NCBI RefSeq assembly: GCF_036227485.1
Contig: NZ_CP109479.1
Location: forward strand, 496,001 to 560,000
Direction of reading: 5' to 3'
From: Streptomyces sp. NBC_01451
Lineage (GTDB): Bacteria; Actinomycetota; Actinomycetes; Streptomycetales; Streptomycetaceae
Length of the DNA: 64,000 bases
Part shown: in pieces, positions 1 to 8,630 of the stretch
How the letters are laid out: the number at the start of each line of letters is the position of its first letter
How positions within the stretch are numbered: position 1 is the first letter of the stretch
Translations under genes and position numbers: made by a program
The notes under the pieces: generated by a model
Told to the model about the DNA's origin: nothing
What the model saw: only the letters and a program-made list of their open reading frames with translations
Database searches by the model: none

Positions 1-578
1 ACGGACTCCAGGAAACCGGCGACGGTGTACGGGAAGAGGTACCAGTTGTTCGGCGCGGGCGAGTGCCGCAGCGAGCCGCGCAGCCAGTGCTCCGCCCGGT
101 CCTGTACGGCGGAGTCGAGCCGTTTCCACAGCCAGGGTGCCGTCAGCCTGAGGCCGAGGGCCACGGAGGCCGACTCGACCATCGGCTGGCCCTGCACGTC
201 GTGGTCGAGGATGAGCGGCCAGGACTCGGTGTCCGCGCGGCCGGGCGTGAGGGTGCCCGCCGTGAGGCCCTGGGCGTACCGGTCGAGCCAGCCGTGCGGG
301 TCGTCTCCGCCCGCTCCCGCGACGCGGAAGGCGGCGGCGAGGAAGGTGCGGGCATAGCCTTCGAGGCCGTCGGAGCGCACACCCGAGCGCGACGGGGCGC
401 CGGGCAGGTCGAGCAGGGCGCCACCGGGGGTGCTCCAGCGCCAGGCGGCAGCCAGCAACCCGTCCGCCACGGCCTCCCAGTGGGCACGGGTGTAGCCGGT
501 GTACGGACTCGACTCGCGTTCCTCGGGCGGGAAGGGGAACGGGATGCCCCCACTGCTGATACGGGTCGTGCTGCTCAT
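1..578 (-). CDS. DUF2264 domain protein, cut by window edge
   Basis: Leftward gene whose 3' end lies outside the window; about 192 codons are visible from an ATG at 578. The N-terminus (MSSTTRISSGGIPFPFP, then SPYTGYTRAHWEAVADGLL) and the run WLRGSLRHSPAPNNWYLFPY match what I recall of actinobacterial DUF2264 proteins, an alpha-helical-barrel family often found beside sugar-metabolism genes and of unproven function. Its ATG overlaps the stop of the upstream hydroxyacid dehydrogenase (ATGA), so the two are translationally coupled. Catalytic residues cannot be judged. The family call is from memory of the sequence style and is moderately sure. Confidence 0.75.
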   Translation of the reverse strand, partial: MSSTTRISSGGIPFPFPPEERESSPYTGYTRAHWEAVADGLLAAAWRWSTPGGALLDLPGAPSRSGVRSDGLEGYARTFLAAAFRVAGAGGDDPHGWLDRYAQGLTAGTLTPGRADTESWPLILDHDVQGQPMVESASVALGLRLTAPWLWKRLDSAVQDRAEHWLRGSLRHSPAPNNWYLFPYTVAGFLES

Positions 579-1606
579 GCGAGGAAGGCCAGCCTTTCGC
601 GTCGTACGGGATGGCGGAATCCCGCGCCTGATGCCCAGTTCTCCGTCTCGGCGACGGCGAGGTCGGCAAGGCGGCGCCACTCGTTGCCCTGGGAACCGGC
701 GAGGTGGGGGGTCAGGAGGGCGTCCGGGCAGTTCCACAACGGGTGCCCAGGCGGCAGGACTTCGGGGTCGGTGACATCGAGGACGGCGCGGATGCGGCGC
801 TCGCGGACCGCGTCGGTGAGGGCGTCCTGGTCGACGACGCCGCCCCGGGCGGTGTTGATGAACACGGCGCCGGGGCGCATGGCGTCGAGCAGGGTGCGGC
901 TCACCAGGCCCTGGGTGGTGGGCAGCAGCGGAGTGTGCAGGCTGACCGTGTCGGAGCGGGCGAACAGGGCATCCAACTCGACGCGCTCCACGCCGAGTTC
1001 GGCTACGTCCGCGTCGGTGACGTACGGGTCGTACAGGAGGATGTCGAAGTCGTGGGGGCGAAGCAGTTCGATGACCCGGCGGCCGATCAGGGAGGCGGAG
1101 ACGATGCCCACGGTCCGGCGGTAGTTGCCGATCGCGTGGGAGGTGCGCAGCCAGTCGTCGCGGTTGCGGGTGGCGGCGTAGGCGTGGGCCCGTTCCAGGA
1201 CCTGTTTGCCGGTGAGCAGGATCATCGCGAGGGTGTACTCGGCGACCGGCAGGGCGTTGGCCGCGGCGGCGGACGACACCTCGATGCCGCGCTCCCAGCA
1301 GGCGTCGGTGACATGCGGCCGGACGCTGCCCGCCGTGTGCACGACCGCCCGCAGCCGGGGCGCCGCCGCGAGGACGCCGGCGTCCAGTACGGGGCAGCCC
1401 CAGCCGGTGACGAGGAGATCGACGTCGGCGAGGGTCTCGCGTGCGCGCTCGGTGCCGAAGTCGTCGAGGACCGGGAGCGGGGCGAGGTCACAGACGGCGG
1501 CGAGGGCCTCCAGTGAGGCGGGGCCGAGAACGGCGGTCGCGGCGTCCTCGGACATGGCGAGGGCGGCACGGGGTCGGAAGCCGGGGCCCGGCGAGGACAC
1601 GGTCAT
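575..1606 (-). CDS. D-isomer-specific 2-hydroxyacid dehydrogenase
   Basis: 343 aa NAD-dependent oxidoreductase that interconverts a 2-hydroxyacid and a 2-ketoacid. The central nucleotide-binding turn reads GIVSASLIGRRV, a variant of the GxGxxG loop, and LLYDPYV supplies the acidic residue ending beta-2. The catalytic Arg (INTARGGVVD), Glu (DPEVLPPGHPLW) and His (LTPHLAGSQG) are all present. The ATG at 1606 is chosen because an AAGGAG box sits about 12 bases upstream; longer frames to 1648 lack one. It lies downstream of the DeoR/LacI-type regulator and overlaps the DUF2264 gene by 4 bases, which suggests one catabolic transcription unit for a sugar acid. The substrate cannot be read from sequence. 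Confidence 0.9.
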   Translation of the reverse strand: MTVSSPGPGFRPRAALAMSEDAATAVLGPASLEALAAVCDLAPLPVLDDFGTERARETLADVDLLVTGWGCPVLDAGVLAAAPRLRAVVHTAGSVRPHVTDACWERGIEVSSAAAANALPVAEYTLAMILLTGKQVLERAHAYAATRNRDDWLRTSHAIGNYRRTVGIVSASLIGRRVIELLRPHDFDILLYDPYVTDADVAELGVERVELDALFARSDTVSLHTPLLPTTQGLVSRTLLDAMRPGAVFINTARGGVVDQDALTDAVRERRIRAVLDVTDPEVLPPGHPLWNCPDALLTPHLAGSQGNEWRRLADLAVAETENWASGAGFRHPVRRERLAFLA

Positions 1607-1654
1607 ACGGGGTCGGTTGCTCCTTGGTGGTCGGGAACTCCGGTGCACGAGCCG

Positions 1655-1795
1655 CTACTTGACGGGACCTGCGGTGGGACCGCCGGGCCGGAGGCGTCGC
1701 GGCTGGGCGCAGGCGAGGACGAGGGGAACGACCGCGAGCAACGATCCGTTTCGCGTGGCCGCCCTGACCGCCGGACGGGATCTGCGCTTCGTCAT
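1655..1795 (-). CDS. Small hydrophobic peptide of 46 aa, doubtful
   Basis: Short reading frame between the regulator and the dehydrogenase: MTKRRSRPAVRAATR followed by a hydrophobic stretch (GSLLAVVPLVLACA) and a basic tail. It could be a small membrane protein or the remaining N-terminus of a lost transport permease, which would be common beside a sugar regulator. An AGGA box lies before the ATG at 1795. The frame stays open back to an ATG at 1861. There is no recognisable family, and it may not be expressed. Confidence 0.25.
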   Translation of the reverse strand: MTKRRSRPAVRAATRNGSLLAVVPLVLACAQPRRLRPGGPTAGPVK

Positions 1796-1865
1796 ACGGG
1801 AATCCTGATCGGCACGGGCGAAACGGTCAAGAGAGCGATCAGAGGAAAACAAAGCGGTCATACGC

Positions 1866-2996
1866 TCACTCGGTACCGGGCACGGACACCGGGGAGATCA
1901 GCGCCCGCGTCGACCCGCGCACCTTCAGTTCCGGCAGCAGTTCGATCCGCCGCACCGGTCCCGCCCCGCTGCCGCGCGGATCCCGCAGCCGGTGCAGAAG
2001 CAGTTCGGCCGCGGCCCGGCCCACCTCGCCCTTGGGCGGGGACACGGCGGTGAGGGGGGTACTGCCGAGGGCGGCCACGACGTCGTCGTACGCGACGACC
2101 GAGCAGTCCTCCGGTACCCGGACACCGTGCGCGGCCAGGTCCTGGACCAGCATCAGCGCGTCAACGTCACCGTGCAGCACGCACGCCGTGGCGTCCAGTT
2201 CGCGCAGCACGGCGGGCAGGTCGACGGCCGGACGGTCCGCGCCGGCCAGGTGGTCGGGGCCCGCGTCGGGCGAACTGAGCGTGAGGGTCCAGGCGTCGAG
2301 TTCGGGATGGGCTCCGGCGATCCCGGTGAGGGCGGCGCGCAGGGCTCGCGCGGTGGGGCTGTCGTCGCGGGTGGCGAGGACGATCCTGCGGTGGCCGAGG
2401 GCCACCAGGTGCTCGACGGCGAGATGGGCGCCGTACCAGTGGTCGGAGCAGACGGAGTCCAGGGCGTGCAGCGCGCTGCCGGGGCGGGGCCTGCGCTCCA
2501 TCAGGACGGTCGGCACGCCGAGCCCGCACAGCCATTTCGCGTCGGCCTCCTCGGCGGCGAGGGTGCGCCAGCGGGGGGCGATCAGCACACCCCGGGCACC
2601 GTCCGCCAACGCCCGCTCCACCAGGGGCTGTTCCGCCCCGGCGACCTGCGGGGCGATGTGCAGGGCGATGCGTACGCCGGCCTCCTCCAGGACCGGTCGG
2701 GCACCGTGCAGGGTCTCGTACAGGTAGGAGTGACGGGCGGGTACGACCAGGACGACGGTGTCACCGTCCCCGGACACCGTGGCCGGCTCGGGCCGGGCGT
2801 CCGGTACGGGGAGGGTGGACCGGGCGATGCCGTGACCGCGCCGGAGCCTGCCCTCGCGGGCGAGTTCCTCCACGTCCCGGCGGACGGTGACCACCGAGAC
2901 CTCCAGCTCGGCCGCGAGGTCGGTCACCCGGGCGGCGCCGCGCGCCTGCACCGCGGCCAGGATCCGCTGCCGCCTGAGTTCCACCGGCTCACGCAT
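1866..2996 (-). CDS. Transcription regulator: DeoR-type HTH with LacI-type sensor domain
   Basis: 376 aa repressor-like protein. Residues 1-60 form a DeoR-type winged helix (RRQRILAAVQARGAARVTDL, then VSVVTVRRDVEELAREGRLRR). Residues about 75-370 form a periplasmic-binding-protein fold as in LacI regulators (HLAVEHLVALGHRRIVLAT, then VVAYDDVVAALGSTPLTAVS). This hybrid layout is a known actinobacterial class that senses sugars. The ATG at 2996 is preferred over the upstream open frame because GAGGGAG precedes it. It is the first gene of the leftward set with the dehydrogenase and DUF2264 gene and probably controls them and itself; a dyad 50 bases upstream is a possible operator. Confidence 0.88.
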   Translation of the reverse strand: MREPVELRRQRILAAVQARGAARVTDLAAELEVSVVTVRRDVEELAREGRLRRGHGIARSTLPVPDARPEPATVSGDGDTVVLVVPARHSYLYETLHGARPVLEEAGVRIALHIAPQVAGAEQPLVERALADGARGVLIAPRWRTLAAEEADAKWLCGLGVPTVLMERRPRPGSALHALDSVCSDHWYGAHLAVEHLVALGHRRIVLATRDDSPTARALRAALTGIAGAHPELDAWTLTLSSPDAGPDHLAGADRPAVDLPAVLRELDATACVLHGDVDALMLVQDLAAHGVRVPEDCSVVAYDDVVAALGSTPLTAVSPPKGEVGRAAAELLLHRLRDPRGSGAGPVRRIELLPELKVRGSTRALISPVSVPGTE

Positions 2997-3046
2997 ACGG
3001 TTCGCTCCCTCAGGTCCGGGCGCACCGGGGTACCCGCGCACGGAAT

Positions 3047-3058
3047 GTTCGTTTGAAC
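3047..3058. promoter_or_regulatory. Candidate operator dyad GTTC-N4-GAAC
   Basis: GTTCGTTTGAAC has 4-bp arms around GTTT and lies 51-62 bases upstream of the regulator's ATG, in the spacer shared with the rightward MHYT gene. The position fits autoregulation by the DeoR/LacI-type protein. The arms are short, so this is an inference. Confidence 0.35.
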
Positions 3059-3266
3059 GCTTTCCGCGCAGCATAGCGATCAGCGGGCCGAACAGCAGTA
3101 CCACCACCGGAACCAGGGATTCCGGCCGAGTCCCATCCCTTTTCGACCGATCTTGACCATCAGTCAAACAAAATTCACCGAGTACTCGCGGTAACTGCTT
3201 GCTTTGCTCGCACTTGAGGCGAGAATTTCACCCCTAAACGTATTGCGCCTCAGGGGGACTTGGCAT

Positions 3267-4148
3267 ATGCAAGGAACAATTGACGGATTCAGTTACGGGT
3301 TCGTCACACCTGTGGCCGCCTACATAATGGCCTGCCTGGGGAGCGCACTGGGGTTGCGCTGCGTGGTCAGATCGCTGCTCAACGAGGACTCCTGGAAGCC
3401 GGGTTGGCTGGCGCTGGGGGCGGCGGCCATCGGGTGCGGAATCTGGACCATGCACTTCATCGCGATGATCGGCTTCCAGGTCGAGGAGACCGCGGTCCGC
3501 TACGACACCGGGCTGACGGTCATCAGCCTCGCCGTCGCGATCGTCGTCGTCGGCGTCGGCGTGTTCGTCGTCGGTTATCGCGGCGCGACACCCGCGGCGC
3601 TCTCCGCCGCCGGCATCGTGACCGGTCTCGGCGTCGCCGCGATGCACTACCTCGGTATGGCGGCTCTCCATCTGAACGGCACGATCGACTACGACGCGGT
3701 GACCGTGGGGCTCTCCGTGGTGATCGCCATCGTCGCCGCAACCGCCGCGCTGTGGGCTGCCGTCTCGATCCGGGGCTTCCTGACCAGCCTCGGGGCCAGC
3801 CTGGTGATGGGTGTCGCCGTCAGCGGAATGCACTACACGGGCATGGCCGCCGTCAGCGTGCATCTGCACGAGACGTCCGGCAACACATGGGCGGGCGACG
3901 CACCGACCTCACTGCTGCTGCCGATGCTGATCGGCCCCGTCATCTTCCTGCTGCTCGCCGCGGTCGTGGTGATGTTCGACCCGCTGCTGGTGCTGGGCGA
4001 CGGGGAGTGGGGCGGGAAGAGCCCCCGCCCGCAGCCCGCGCGGGAGACGCCACAGATACCGCCGCAGTCGGCGGCCCAGGGCACAGCACAGCCCGCTCCC
4101 GGCTGGCAGCGGACACCGGTCAAGACCCGCTCGGATCTTCGCCTGTAG
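3267..4148 (+). CDS. MHYT-domain integral membrane sensor protein
   Basis: 293 aa membrane protein with about seven hydrophobic segments. Three MHYT-type motifs are visible: MHFIAMIGF, MHYLGMAAL and MHYTGMAAV. They are the hallmark of the MHYT family (PF03707), proposed to bind copper and sense oxygen, CO or NO at the membrane. Here the module stands alone with a Pro-rich cytoplasmic tail (about the last 45 residues) and no output domain, unlike MHYT-GGDEF/EAL fusions. The ATG at 3267 is chosen because it begins right at the first membrane segment and has GGGGGA upstream. No partner gene is evident. Confidence 0.88.
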   Translation: MQGTIDGFSYGFVTPVAAYIMACLGSALGLRCVVRSLLNEDSWKPGWLALGAAAIGCGIWTMHFIAMIGFQVEETAVRYDTGLTVISLAVAIVVVGVGVFVVGYRGATPAALSAAGIVTGLGVAAMHYLGMAALHLNGTIDYDAVTVGLSVVIAIVAATAALWAAVSIRGFLTSLGASLVMGVAVSGMHYTGMAAVSVHLHETSGNTWAGDAPTSLLLPMLIGPVIFLLLAAVVVMFDPLLVLGDGEWGGKSPRPQPARETPQIPPQSAAQGTAQPAPGWQRTPVKTRSDLRL

Positions 4149-4168
4149 GACATTGCTACGGTGCCCCG

Positions 4169-5728
4169 ATGGTCGACTCCTCACGGACCCACTCCTCCCG
4201 CGACACCCCGGAGGGCGCCGGCTGGGACCTCGAAACCCCGGGCGCCTACCGGGAGTTGATGCCGAGTCGGGTCGAGAAGCTCTCGTGGGTCAACCCCCGG
4301 ACACTGTGGCCCGCCCGCAACGGTGTGCTGGCCTCCTGGTTCGGCGACCCCACGGGCCGTACCCGGAGCCGCTGGGCCGGACAACGGACCGCCGCAGGCG
4401 CTCCCGCCGACAAGGTGATCCGGCGCAACGACCCGGACCGCTTCTCCTTCATGGTCATCGGCGACACGGGTGAGGGCGACGCGCCCCAGTACGCGGTGGT
4501 CCCGGGCTTTCTGACGGCAGGCCGGGACACGGCGTTCACCGTGCTCGCCAGTGACGTGATCTATCCCGTCGGGGCGACCGACGACTACGGCACCAAGTTC
4601 TTCCGTCCCTACCGGGACTACCCGGCGCCCGTCTACGCGATACCGGGCAACCACGACTGGTACGAGGACCTCAACGGGTTCATGCGCGTGTTCTGCGACG
4701 CCCCGCCCCTCCCCGCCGAGCCCGCGCCCCGCCCGCTCACCCCCGCCTGGCTGCGCTCGCTCCTGTGGCACCGGCCGAGCCCCGTCGACGAGCAACGCCT
4801 CGCCGAGGCCGCCAAGTTCCGCTCGACACCGGCCCAACTGGCCGTCCAGCCCGGCCCGTACTGGGCGATCGACGCCGGACCGGTGCGCGTCATAGGCATC
4901 GACACCGGTCTGCTGGGGACGCTCGACGCCGAGCAGGGCCGCTGGCTGCGCGAAGTGTCCGAGGGGCCGGTCCCGAAGATCCTCGTCACCGGCTCGCCCC
5001 TGTACGTGGACGGCGAGCACCACCCCTGCCCGATCGACGGCGGCGGCACGGTCGACGACCTGGTCCGCGATCCGGAGCGGAACTTCGTGGCCGCGATAGG
5101 CGGCGACATCCACAACTACCAGCGCTATCCGGTGACCGTGCCCGGCCGAGCCAGCCCGACCGTCCGGACCATCCAGTACATAGTCTCGGGCGGGGGCGGT
5201 GCGTTCATGCACGCCACCCACACCATCGAGCGCGTCTCGGTCGCCGGCGTCACCGAGGACGACTTCCGCTGCTATCCGCTGCGCGGCGACTCGCTGGCCT
5301 TCTACAGCAGGATCTACGGCCGACGGCTGCACCTGCGCCGCTTCTTCACCCTCACCGAGGCCGAGGCGAAGGCCGTGATCGCCGAGCGCCTGGGCATCCG
5401 GCCGACGCGCGCCCCGGGCGCCCCCGTCCGTCTCACCTGGCGCATCCGGCTGGTCGCCGGTCTGCTGGGCACGGCCCGCCGTCCCGGCCGCACCCGGCGT
5501 GTGCGGCTCCCGGTCCGGAAGGCGTACACGCAGCTGTTCTCGCCCGGTTCGGCGACGTACAGCCCGCCGTTCTTCAAGAGCTTCCTGCGTCTCGACGTGT
5601 CCCCCGAGGAGATCCGGCTGCGCTGCTTCGCCGCGACCGGCCAGCTCAGGCAGGAGCTGGATCCGCCGGTGGAGGACGAGGTGGTCATTCCGCTGATCCG
5701 GCCGACTGACACAATCGACGAAGCGTGA
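4169..5728 (+). CDS. Calcineurin-like metallophosphoesterase
   Basis: 519 aa hydrolase with the metallophosphoesterase metal-binding series in order: VIGDTGEGDA (GDxG), SDVIYPVGATDD (replacing the usual GDxxY), GNHDWYEDL (GNHD) and GGDIHNYQRY (GDxHxxxxY). It therefore probably hydrolyses a phosphomonoester or diester with a two-metal centre; the substrate is unknown. No signal peptide is evident, so it is probably cytoplasmic. The ATG at 4169 starts 20 bases after the MHYT gene and has no clear ribosome site, so the start is uncertain. The C-terminal 150 residues are rich in Arg and resemble nothing I can name. Confidence 0.85.
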   Translation: MVDSSRTHSSRDTPEGAGWDLETPGAYRELMPSRVEKLSWVNPRTLWPARNGVLASWFGDPTGRTRSRWAGQRTAAGAPADKVIRRNDPDRFSFMVIGDTGEGDAPQYAVVPGFLTAGRDTAFTVLASDVIYPVGATDDYGTKFFRPYRDYPAPVYAIPGNHDWYEDLNGFMRVFCDAPPLPAEPAPRPLTPAWLRSLLWHRPSPVDEQRLAEAAKFRSTPAQLAVQPGPYWAIDAGPVRVIGIDTGLLGTLDAEQGRWLREVSEGPVPKILVTGSPLYVDGEHHPCPIDGGGTVDDLVRDPERNFVAAIGGDIHNYQRYPVTVPGRASPTVRTIQYIVSGGGGAFMHATHTIERVSVAGVTEDDFRCYPLRGDSLAFYSRIYGRRLHLRRFFTLTEAEAKAVIAERLGIRPTRAPGAPVRLTWRIRLVAGLLGTARRPGRTRRVRLPVRKAYTQLFSPGSATYSPPFFKSFLRLDVSPEEIRLRCFAATGQLRQELDPPVEDEVVIPLIRPTDTIDEA

Positions 5729-5758
5729 ACGTCCGTACGACGATCGTTGGAGGAGCTC

Positions 5759-6790
5759 GTGCCGTCCCCCTCACAGCCACTGCGCAAGCTGGGCTTTCTC
5801 ACCATCGGTCTGTTCGACGGGGACGACCCGCGGGCGGGGCACGAGTCGACGCTGGAGATCATCGAGCTGGGTGAGCGGCTGGGCTTCGACAGCGCGTGGC
5901 TGCGCCACCGCCATCTCCAGTACGGGATCTCCTCCCCCGTGGCCGTCCTCGCGGCGGCCTCGCAGCGTACCCGCCGTATCGAACTGGGCACCGCGGTCAC
6001 CCCGTTGGGCTGGGAGAACCCGCTGCGGCTGGCGGAGGACTGGGCGACCGTCGACATCCTCTCCGGGGGCCGGCTCAACCCGGGTCTGAGTGTGGGCCCG
6101 CCGATGAACTACGACCACGTCAAGGACGCCCTGTACCCCGACACGGCGGACGCCGAGGACTTCAGCTACCAGCGGGTCGAGCGGCTGCTGGACCACGTAC
6201 GCGGGAAGGCTGCCAGCGACTTCAGCGGGGTGCAGGGGTTCGAGGTGTTCTCGGACCGGGTGCAGCCCCATTCCCCGGGGCTCGGCAGCCGGCTGTGGTA
6301 CGGCGGCGGGAGTGTGCGGTCGGCGCGGTGGGCCGGTGAGCACGGTATGAACTTCCTGACCAGCAGTGTCGTCAAGGCCGAGGGCGACGAGGAGTCGCCC
6401 GACTTCGCCGAGATCCAGCTCGCGGGCGTCCGGGCCTTCCGGGCCCACCACCCGGACGGCGACCGGGCCCGCGTCTCCCAGGGCCTCGTGGTGATCCCCA
6501 CCGACAGCGCCTCGCCCGAGCAGCGCGCGAAGTACGAGGAGTACGCGGCGAAGCGGCTGCCGCGGACCGCGGCCCCGCAGGGTCCGGCACGGCTGATGTT
6601 CGCGCCGGACCTCGTCGGCACATCGGCCGAGATCGCAGAACGCCTGTACGCGCACGTCGCGTTCCAGGAGATCGACGAGGTGGCCTTCGCGCTGCCGTTC
6701 ACCTTCGACCACGAGGACTACGTCCAGATCCTCACGGACATCGCGACCCGTCTCGGTCCCGCACTGGGCTGGCAGCCGGCCACCGGCTGA
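5759..6790 (+). CDS. LLM-class flavin/F420-dependent oxidoreductase
   Basis: 343 aa luciferase-like (bacterial luciferase/F420 reductase superfamily) TIM-barrel enzyme. Family features are the start KLGFLTIGLF, LGFDSAWLRHRHLQYGIS, SPVAVLAAASQRTRRIELGT and LAEDWATVDILSGGRLNPGL. Such enzymes use FMNH2 or F420H2 to oxidise or reduce small molecules. The GTG at 5759 is selected because GGAGGA lies immediately upstream; a TTG at 5749 would leave no ribosome site. The gene is 30 bases downstream of the phosphoesterase and is closed by a hairpin. The substrate is not predictable. Confidence 0.85.
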   Translation: MPSPSQPLRKLGFLTIGLFDGDDPRAGHESTLEIIELGERLGFDSAWLRHRHLQYGISSPVAVLAAASQRTRRIELGTAVTPLGWENPLRLAEDWATVDILSGGRLNPGLSVGPPMNYDHVKDALYPDTADAEDFSYQRVERLLDHVRGKAASDFSGVQGFEVFSDRVQPHSPGLGSRLWYGGGSVRSARWAGEHGMNFLTSSVVKAEGDEESPDFAEIQLAGVRAFRAHHPDGDRARVSQGLVVIPTDSASPEQRAKYEEYAAKRLPRTAAPQGPARLMFAPDLVGTSAEIAERLYAHVAFQEIDEVAFALPFTFDHEDYVQILTDIATRLGPALGWQPATG

Positions 6791-6810
6791 GGTCCCTGCG
6801 GGACCCTCAC
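6788..6810. terminator. Bidirectional hairpin between convergent genes
   Basis: GGTCCC-TGC-GGGACC forms a perfect 6-bp stem at 6791-6805, extended by TGA/TCA on the outer sides with a bulge. It sits exactly between the rightward oxidoreductase and the leftward dioxygenase, the usual place for a shared terminator. Confidence 0.6.
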
Positions 6811-7808
6811 CACCGCCCGGGTTCGGTGCCGGTGACCGCCTCCGACCGCCTGCCGTCCACTCCGGCCGGGACGTCGCCGGTCAGCATCACGCGGTGCATG
6901 ACCCGGGGGTGGCCGAGGTGGGCGTTGTCGCTGGGGGCGAGATGGATGGTGGCCCGGTTGTCCCAGAAGGCGACGCTGCCGGGCTCCCAGCGGAACCGGA
7001 CCGTGTACTCGGGCCTGGTCGCCTGTTCGAGGAGCATCTCCAGCAGCAGCCGGCTCTCCGCGCGGGAGACGCCCACGATCTGTTCCAGGTAGTAGCCGTT
7101 GACGAACAGCACCCGCTCCTCCGTCTCCGGGTGGACCCGCACCAGCGGGTGCACCGAGGCGACCTGGTGGTCCAGCAGATGTCGCAGATACGCGTCGTCG
7201 CCGGGCCGCGCCTGGTAGCCGACGCCGAGCCGGTGCTCGGCGCTGAGACCGTCCACGAACTCCCGCACGGGCGCGGAGAGTCCGGCGTACGCTGCGGCCA
7301 GGTTGGCCCAGGTGGTGTCACCTCCGTAGGGCGGTACGGTCTCGGCGCGCAGGATCGTCGCGGCGGGCGGGTCGACACGGGCGCCGTGGTCGCAGTGCCA
7401 GCCGCGCAGCAGTGAGTGGCGGCGTCGCTCCAGCCACTCGGCGTGCTCCATGCCGTAGCGTCCGCCCAGCTCCAGCCGGTCGGCGGTCGTCTCGATCTCC
7501 GGGAAGTCGGGCGGTGAGGCGCCGCCGCGGCGGCCGAGGACGACCGGCTCGCCGAACCGGCGGGCGAAGGCGATGTGCCCGGCGTGGTCCAGCCGCTGGC
7601 CGCGGAAGAACACCACCTTCCAGCGCAGGACGGCCGCCCTGATCGCGGCGACCACGGCGGCGTCGAGGGGCTCGGTCAGGTCGACGCCCGATATCTCGGC
7701 GCCGATGTGCCCGGCGACAGGCCGCACCTCCACCCCGGCGGCGTTCGCCTCCCCCGGCTCCTGGGCGGTCGGCGGAGCTTCGCCGTTCGTGGCCCGGTCC
7801 GTCCTCAT
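6807..7808 (-). CDS. TauD/TfdA-family Fe(II)/2-oxoglutarate dioxygenase
   Basis: 333 aa non-haem iron dioxygenase. The HxD pair is in WHCDHGARVDPP and the distal His plus 2-oxoglutarate-binding Arg are in the C-terminal stretch IHLAPSDNAHLGHPRVMHRV. The N-terminal signature GAEISGVDLTEPLD and KVVFFRGQRLDHAGHIAFA are typical of taurine/alpha-ketoglutarate dioxygenases. It should hydroxylate, and possibly cleave, a small acid such as a sulfonate or a phenoxyacid-like compound. The ATG at 7808 gives the usual family length. It is divergent from the HIT-like gene and convergent with the LLM oxidoreductase, so it stands alone. Confidence 0.9.
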   Translation of the reverse strand: MRTDRATNGEAPPTAQEPGEANAAGVEVRPVAGHIGAEISGVDLTEPLDAAVVAAIRAAVLRWKVVFFRGQRLDHAGHIAFARRFGEPVVLGRRGGASPPDFPEIETTADRLELGGRYGMEHAEWLERRRHSLLRGWHCDHGARVDPPAATILRAETVPPYGGDTTWANLAAAYAGLSAPVREFVDGLSAEHRLGVGYQARPGDDAYLRHLLDHQVASVHPLVRVHPETEERVLFVNGYYLEQIVGVSRAESRLLLEMLLEQATRPEYTVRFRWEPGSVAFWDNRATIHLAPSDNAHLGHPRVMHRVMLTGDVPAGVDGRRSEAVTGTEPGRW

Positions 7809-7994
7809 GCACACTCCGATCGTGGGTTCGTCCTGTCGGTCCCGCCTGTGGACGTGCCAGTATCCAGCAGGCCCGACGACGGGGCACATCGCTGCGCCGG
7901 ACGCCCGGTACACCCGCCTGCGTGCCCCTCGTGGCCGGTCTCGCGACTGCCCACGAGGCTTCGGCGCGGCGGGTACAGCTGGAACACTGTGACG

Positions 7995-8624
7995 ATGACC
8001 GCTGCCGCGTCCGGTGTCCCCGAACCCAGTGCCTTTGTCCGGCGGTTGCCCGTCGGGGAGCGGCTGCCGCTGTCCGAGGACCCGGTCACCGCATGGGAGA
8101 CCTTCCCCTTCGAGTCGTCCGAGGGAGAACTGCGGGTCAAGCCGTTGTTGCCTCCCGTGCTGCCCGAGCCGGATCGCGACGGCGAGGCGGGGCCCGAGGA
8201 CTGCGCGGTCTGCCGCAAGCCCGTGACCGACGCGCTCTGGGCGGACGAGCACTGGCGGCTGGACGCGTTCGGCGAGGCACGTCTGCCCGCCGTCGTGCTG
8301 TTGCAGCCACGCGGCCACTACGACCTGGCCGAGCTGCCCGCCGCCCGGTCGGCCGAGCTGGGCCCGCTGTTGCAGCGCGCCGAGCAGGCCGTCCTGGCTG
8401 TGGACGGCGTCGCACGGGTGCACGTCAACCGGTGGGGCGACGGCGGGGCCCACCTCCACTTCTGGCTGCTCGCCCGCCCTGCCGGCCTTACCCAGTTGCG
8501 CGGCATGCTCCTCCCTCTGTGGGAGGAGCTCCTGCCCCCGGTACCTGAGTCGGAACGGCTGCGGGCCCATCGGCTGATCGCCGCGGCGCTGGCAGCCGAG
8601 GGCGGGACGGCGTACGTGGGGTAG
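7995..8624 (+). CDS. HIT-like domain protein
   Basis: 209 aa cytoplasmic protein. Residues from about 75 carry CAVCRKPVTDALWADEHWRL, a likely two-Cys turn, and VNRWGDGGAHLHFWLLARP, which resembles the histidine-triad loop of HIT nucleotide-binding proteins, though only HxH is kept here. It may be a nucleotide hydrolase or transferase relative; activity is unproven. The start may be this ATG or the GTG six bases earlier (7989). It is flanked by a divergent dioxygenase and a convergent IclR gene, so it is monocistronic. Confidence 0.7.
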   Translation: MTAAASGVPEPSAFVRRLPVGERLPLSEDPVTAWETFPFESSEGELRVKPLLPPVLPEPDRDGEAGPEDCAVCRKPVTDALWADEHWRLDAFGEARLPAVVLLQPRGHYDLAELPAARSAELGPLLQRAEQAVLAVDGVARVHVNRWGDGGAHLHFWLLARPAGLTQLRGMLLPLWEELLPPVPESERLRAHRLIAAALAAEGGTAYVG

Positions 8625-8630
8625 GGCGGG